From positions 87,204-151,203 of the forward strand of contig DASXZD010000020.1 in the NCBI GenBank assembly GCA_036502085.1: a stretch of 64,000 bases of DNA. The letters run 5' to 3'. The DNA is from PALSA-505 sp036502085 (GTDB lineage Bacteria > Actinomycetota > Actinomycetes > Streptosporangiales > Streptosporangiaceae). The notes under the pieces are model-generated. The model was given only the letters and a program-made list of their open reading frames with translations. It made no database searches and was not told where the DNA came from. This document shows positions 61,858 to 64,000 of this stretch, piece by piece. How positions within the stretch are numbered: position 1 is the first letter of the stretch; each line of letters starts with the position of its first letter. Both the position numbers and the translations under genes were made by a program.

Positions 61858-64000
61858 CGGTGATCAGCGGAGGGCGCAGGAATGCGTAGTGATCACTGTC
61901 CACCCGCAAGGTCGAGACCGGCCCGTCAAGCACGCCGGGCCACAGCGTCAGGGTCGGCGCATTCGGCGAGCTGTCGGCACTGACGATCAGTGTCGGGGCG
62001 CGGACGGCCGGAGCCGCCGGCTGGTATCCGGCCATCATCTGGACGTGGGCGGAGAAGACATCGAATCGCTGCCGTAGCTGCCGGGCGATGGCATCCTGCT
62101 CCTCGTCGCTGTCGCTGCCTTCGGCCAGGCGTCCCGCGAGCCACCCGAGCTGCTCGGCGGCCGTCAAGGTGACAGAGCCGGGCGGGCCGGCGGTGTGCCA
62201 GCCCAGGCTGTGCGCCGCGTCGGCGACGAACTGCCGGGCGAGCTGCCCGGGCGTGGGCGTGCGGGTGGCCGGGATCGCGAACGGCGCGTCGAGCAGGGCC
62301 AGCAGCGACACCTCGGCACCCGCCTGCTCCAGCCGCCGGGCGATCTCGAACGCCACCACGCCGCCCATCGACCAGCCGCCCAGCCGGTAGGGGCCGTCCG
62401 GCTGGGCGGCCAGGACCCGTTCGGCGTAATCGTCGGCCAGCCCGGCCAGCGAGGCCGCAGTGGCGCTCGCGTCGGTAAGCCCGGGCGCCTGCAGGCCGCG
62501 GACTTGGAACGTGCCGGCCAGCTCGCGGGCGACCGGGGCGTACGGGATGACCGTGCCGCCGACCGGGTGGATCAGGATCAGCGGCAGCTGGCCCAGGCCT
62601 TGGCTGAGCGGCACCAGCGGACCGGAGTCGGCCGGGGCCGCCGCGCCGCTCCTGGCGGCGTCGATGCTGGCGGCGAGCTGCCGGGGCGTGGGATGCAGAA
62701 AGACGGTGCTGGCGCCGACATCGGCGCCGACATCGGCGCTGATCCTGCTGACCAGGCGCATGACCTGCAGGGAGCTGCCGCCGAGGTCGAAGAAGCTGTC
62801 GGTCACGCCGACCTTCGCGCGGCCGAGCACGGCGGCGTAGAGGTCCACCAGGATGGCCTCGATGGAGGTAGCGGGCGCGACGTGACCAGCTGCCTGCTGC
62901 GGCGCCGGCGGCGGCAGCGCGGCGCGGTCGACCTTCCCGCTGGTGGTGAGCGGGAAGGAGCCGACCGTGATCAGGTGCGCGGGGATCATGTAGGCGGGCA
63001 GGGTGCGGGCGAGGTAGGACCGCAGGCTGTCTGGGTCGGGCGCGGAGCCAGGAGCAGGCTCGGGCCGCAGGTAGGCGGCGAGCTGGCTGTCTCCGGCCGG
63101 GTCGGCGACTACCGTGACGACGGCCTGGGCAACGGACGGATGCCTCGCCAGTGCGGTCTCGATCTCGCCGAGCTCGACGCGCAGCCCGCGGATTTTCACC
63201 TGGCCGTCGATCCGGCCGGCGAACATGATCGTGCCGTCGGCCCGGCGGCGGGCCAGGTCACCGGTCTTGTACAGCCGGGCGCCGGGGCCCGGCCGGAACG
63301 GGTCGGGGATGAACCGCTGCCTGGTCAGCTCGGGCTGTCCCAGGTAGCCGCGCGCCACGCCGGCGCCGCCGATGTGCAGTTCGCCGGTCACCCCGGCCGG
63401 CACCGGATTGAGATGCGCGTCCAGGACGTAGGCCTGGTAGTTCGGCAGCGGCCGCCCGATCGGCGGCGGCAGCGGCGCGGCCGGGTCCAGCTCCGCGCAG
63501 GTTGCCGTGACGCTTGCCTCGGTCGGGCCGTAGTCATTGATGAACCGCAGGCCCGGCCGGATCCACCGGCGGGCCAGCTCGGCGGACAGCTCCTCGCCGC
63601 CGGACGTCAGCATGTGCAGATCAGGGAACTGCTCATCGGCCAGCAGGCTGAGCACCGCCGGCGGCAGGCAGACGAAGGTCACCCGGGACTGGCGGATCAG
63701 CGCGGCTAGCCGTGGCGGGGAGTGCAGCGTCTCGGCCGGGGCGAGCACCACCCGGGCGCCCGCCAGCAGCGGCATGAACATGTCGTGCACGGACGCGTCG
63801 AAGCTCAGCGACGCGAACTGCAGCATCGAATCGCAGGCCGCCATATCGCACCGCCTGGCCATGCCGTACAGGAAGTTGACCGCCTGCCGGTGCTCGACGA
63901 GCACGCCCTTGGGCTGGCCGGTCGATCCCGACGTGTAGATCACGTAGGCCGCGTTCGCCGGGGTGATCCCGGTGCTGTCGAGGGAGCTGCTGTCCAGGCC
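61793..64000 (-). CDS. NRPS A-PCP-TE, 5' part outside window
   Basis: The reading frame continues past the window edge (AAYVIYTSGSTGQPKGV), so the upstream part of the A domain and any C domain are not seen. Visible are A motifs FDASVHDMFMPL, NDYGPTEAS and YKTGDLARRR, the carrier DSFFDLGGSSLQVMRL and a thioesterase with GGWSMGGVVAFE. Specificity residues read by eye D-A-H-C-T-G-D-V-T-K, different from the other module. Having a TE here, upstream of a second TE-ending NRPS, is unusual for a linear assembly line. Confidence 0.9.
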   Translation of the reverse strand, partial: GLDSSSLDSTGITPANAAYVIYTSGSTGQPKGVLVEHRQAVNFLYGMARRCDMAACDSMLQFASLSFDASVHDMFMPLLAGARVVLAPAETLHSPPRLAALIRQSRVTFVCLPPAVLSLLADEQFPDLHMLTSGGEELSAELARRWIRPGLRFINDYGPTEASVTATCAELDPAAPLPPPIGRPLPNYQAYVLDAHLNPVPAGVTGELHIGGAGVARGYLGQPELTRQRFIPDPFRPGPGARLYKTGDLARRRADGTIMFAGRIDGQVKIRGLRVELGEIETALARHPSVAQAVVTVVADPAGDSQLAAYLRPEPAPGSAPDPDSLRSYLARTLPAYMIPAHLITVGSFPLTTSGKVDRAALPPPAPQQAAGHVAPATSIEAILVDLYAAVLGRAKVGVTDSFFDLGGSSLQVMRLVSRISADVGADVGASTVFLHPTPRQLAASIDAARSGAAAPADSGPLVPLSQGLGQLPLILIHPVGGTVIPYAPVARELAGTFQVRGLQAPGLTDASATAASLAGLADDYAERVLAAQPDGPYRLGGWSMGGVVAFEIARRLEQAGAEVSLLALLDAPFAIPATRTPTPGQLARQFVADAAHSLGWHTAGPPGSVTLTAAEQLGWLAGRLAEGSDSDEEQDAIARQLRQRFDVFSAHVQMMAGYQPAAPAVRAPTLIVSADSSPNAPTLTLWPGVLDGPVSTLRVDSDHYAFLRPPLITDVGRRILKWHSGSEEAPGRGA

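Overview
The window is high-G+C actinomycete chromosome. Markers are a FasR-FabD-FabH-AcpP-FabF fatty acid locus, homodimeric AceE next to a DUF3052 gene and an AhpE-type peroxiredoxin, DUF3145, DUF574 methyltransferase and DUF397/DUF5753 genes. The genus cannot be fixed from the sequence alone. No rRNA, tRNA or CRISPR array was recognised.

Layout. 1-4.4 kb: rsgA (5' end cut), a DUF4232 lipoprotein, a membrane diguanylate cyclase and trehalose-phosphatase. 4.7-13.5 kb: a lower-G+C operon of an NB-ARC/TPR STAND ATPase, a one-helix membrane protein and an ArsC-like protein. Its first gene is split by a complete 5,559-bp Tn552/Tn402-like transposon (6787-12345) with 45-bp terminal inverted repeats (40/45 identical, TGTGAC...GTCACA) and a perfect 8-bp target duplication (AGCGAGGC). 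Removing the element and one duplication copy restores the TPR reading frame exactly. The transposon holds a DDE transposase, an AAA+ ATPase, a divergent serine resolvase, a membrane protein and a secreted Cys-repeat protein. 13.5-27.1 kb: mostly chromosomal enzymes and conserved hypotheticals, with gene remnants (L,D-transpeptidase-like, RNHCP, S53 peptidase). 27.2-39.3 kb: the core FAS II locus with AccD-type carboxyltransferase and FasR, then aceE, DUF3052 and ahpE. 39.3-43.7 kb: anti-sigma-type ATP-binding proteins, a frameshifted XRE/DUF5753 regulator with DUF397, and an XRE-map pair.

43.7-46.5 kb holds the most striking locus, a compact minus-strand operon of P450, tiny peptide, P450. 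The peptide is 32-34 residues long, absent from standard gene calls, and ends in an aromatic/His-rich tail (RWYYYHHI). It fits a RiPP precursor whose side chains are cross-linked by the flanking P450s, in the manner of cittilin, biarylitide and tryptorubin-type pathways. An MFS exporter lies just upstream as a separate unit.

48.1-50.3 kb: a decayed tyrosine recombinase and an Rrf2-NIPSNAP pair behind a 15-bp perfect operator-like inverted repeat. 50.4-64 kb: a second biosynthetic cluster of two convergent operons. The plus strand has a carrier protein (apparent CTG start), GNAT, C45 acyltransferase-like protein and type II thioesterase behind a near-consensus promoter. The minus strand has NRPS (A-PCP-TE, continuing past the window), MFS, NRPS (C-A-PCP-TE), KAS III-like synthase and a heme-oxygenase-like diiron enzyme. 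Its product cannot be assigned from sequence alone.
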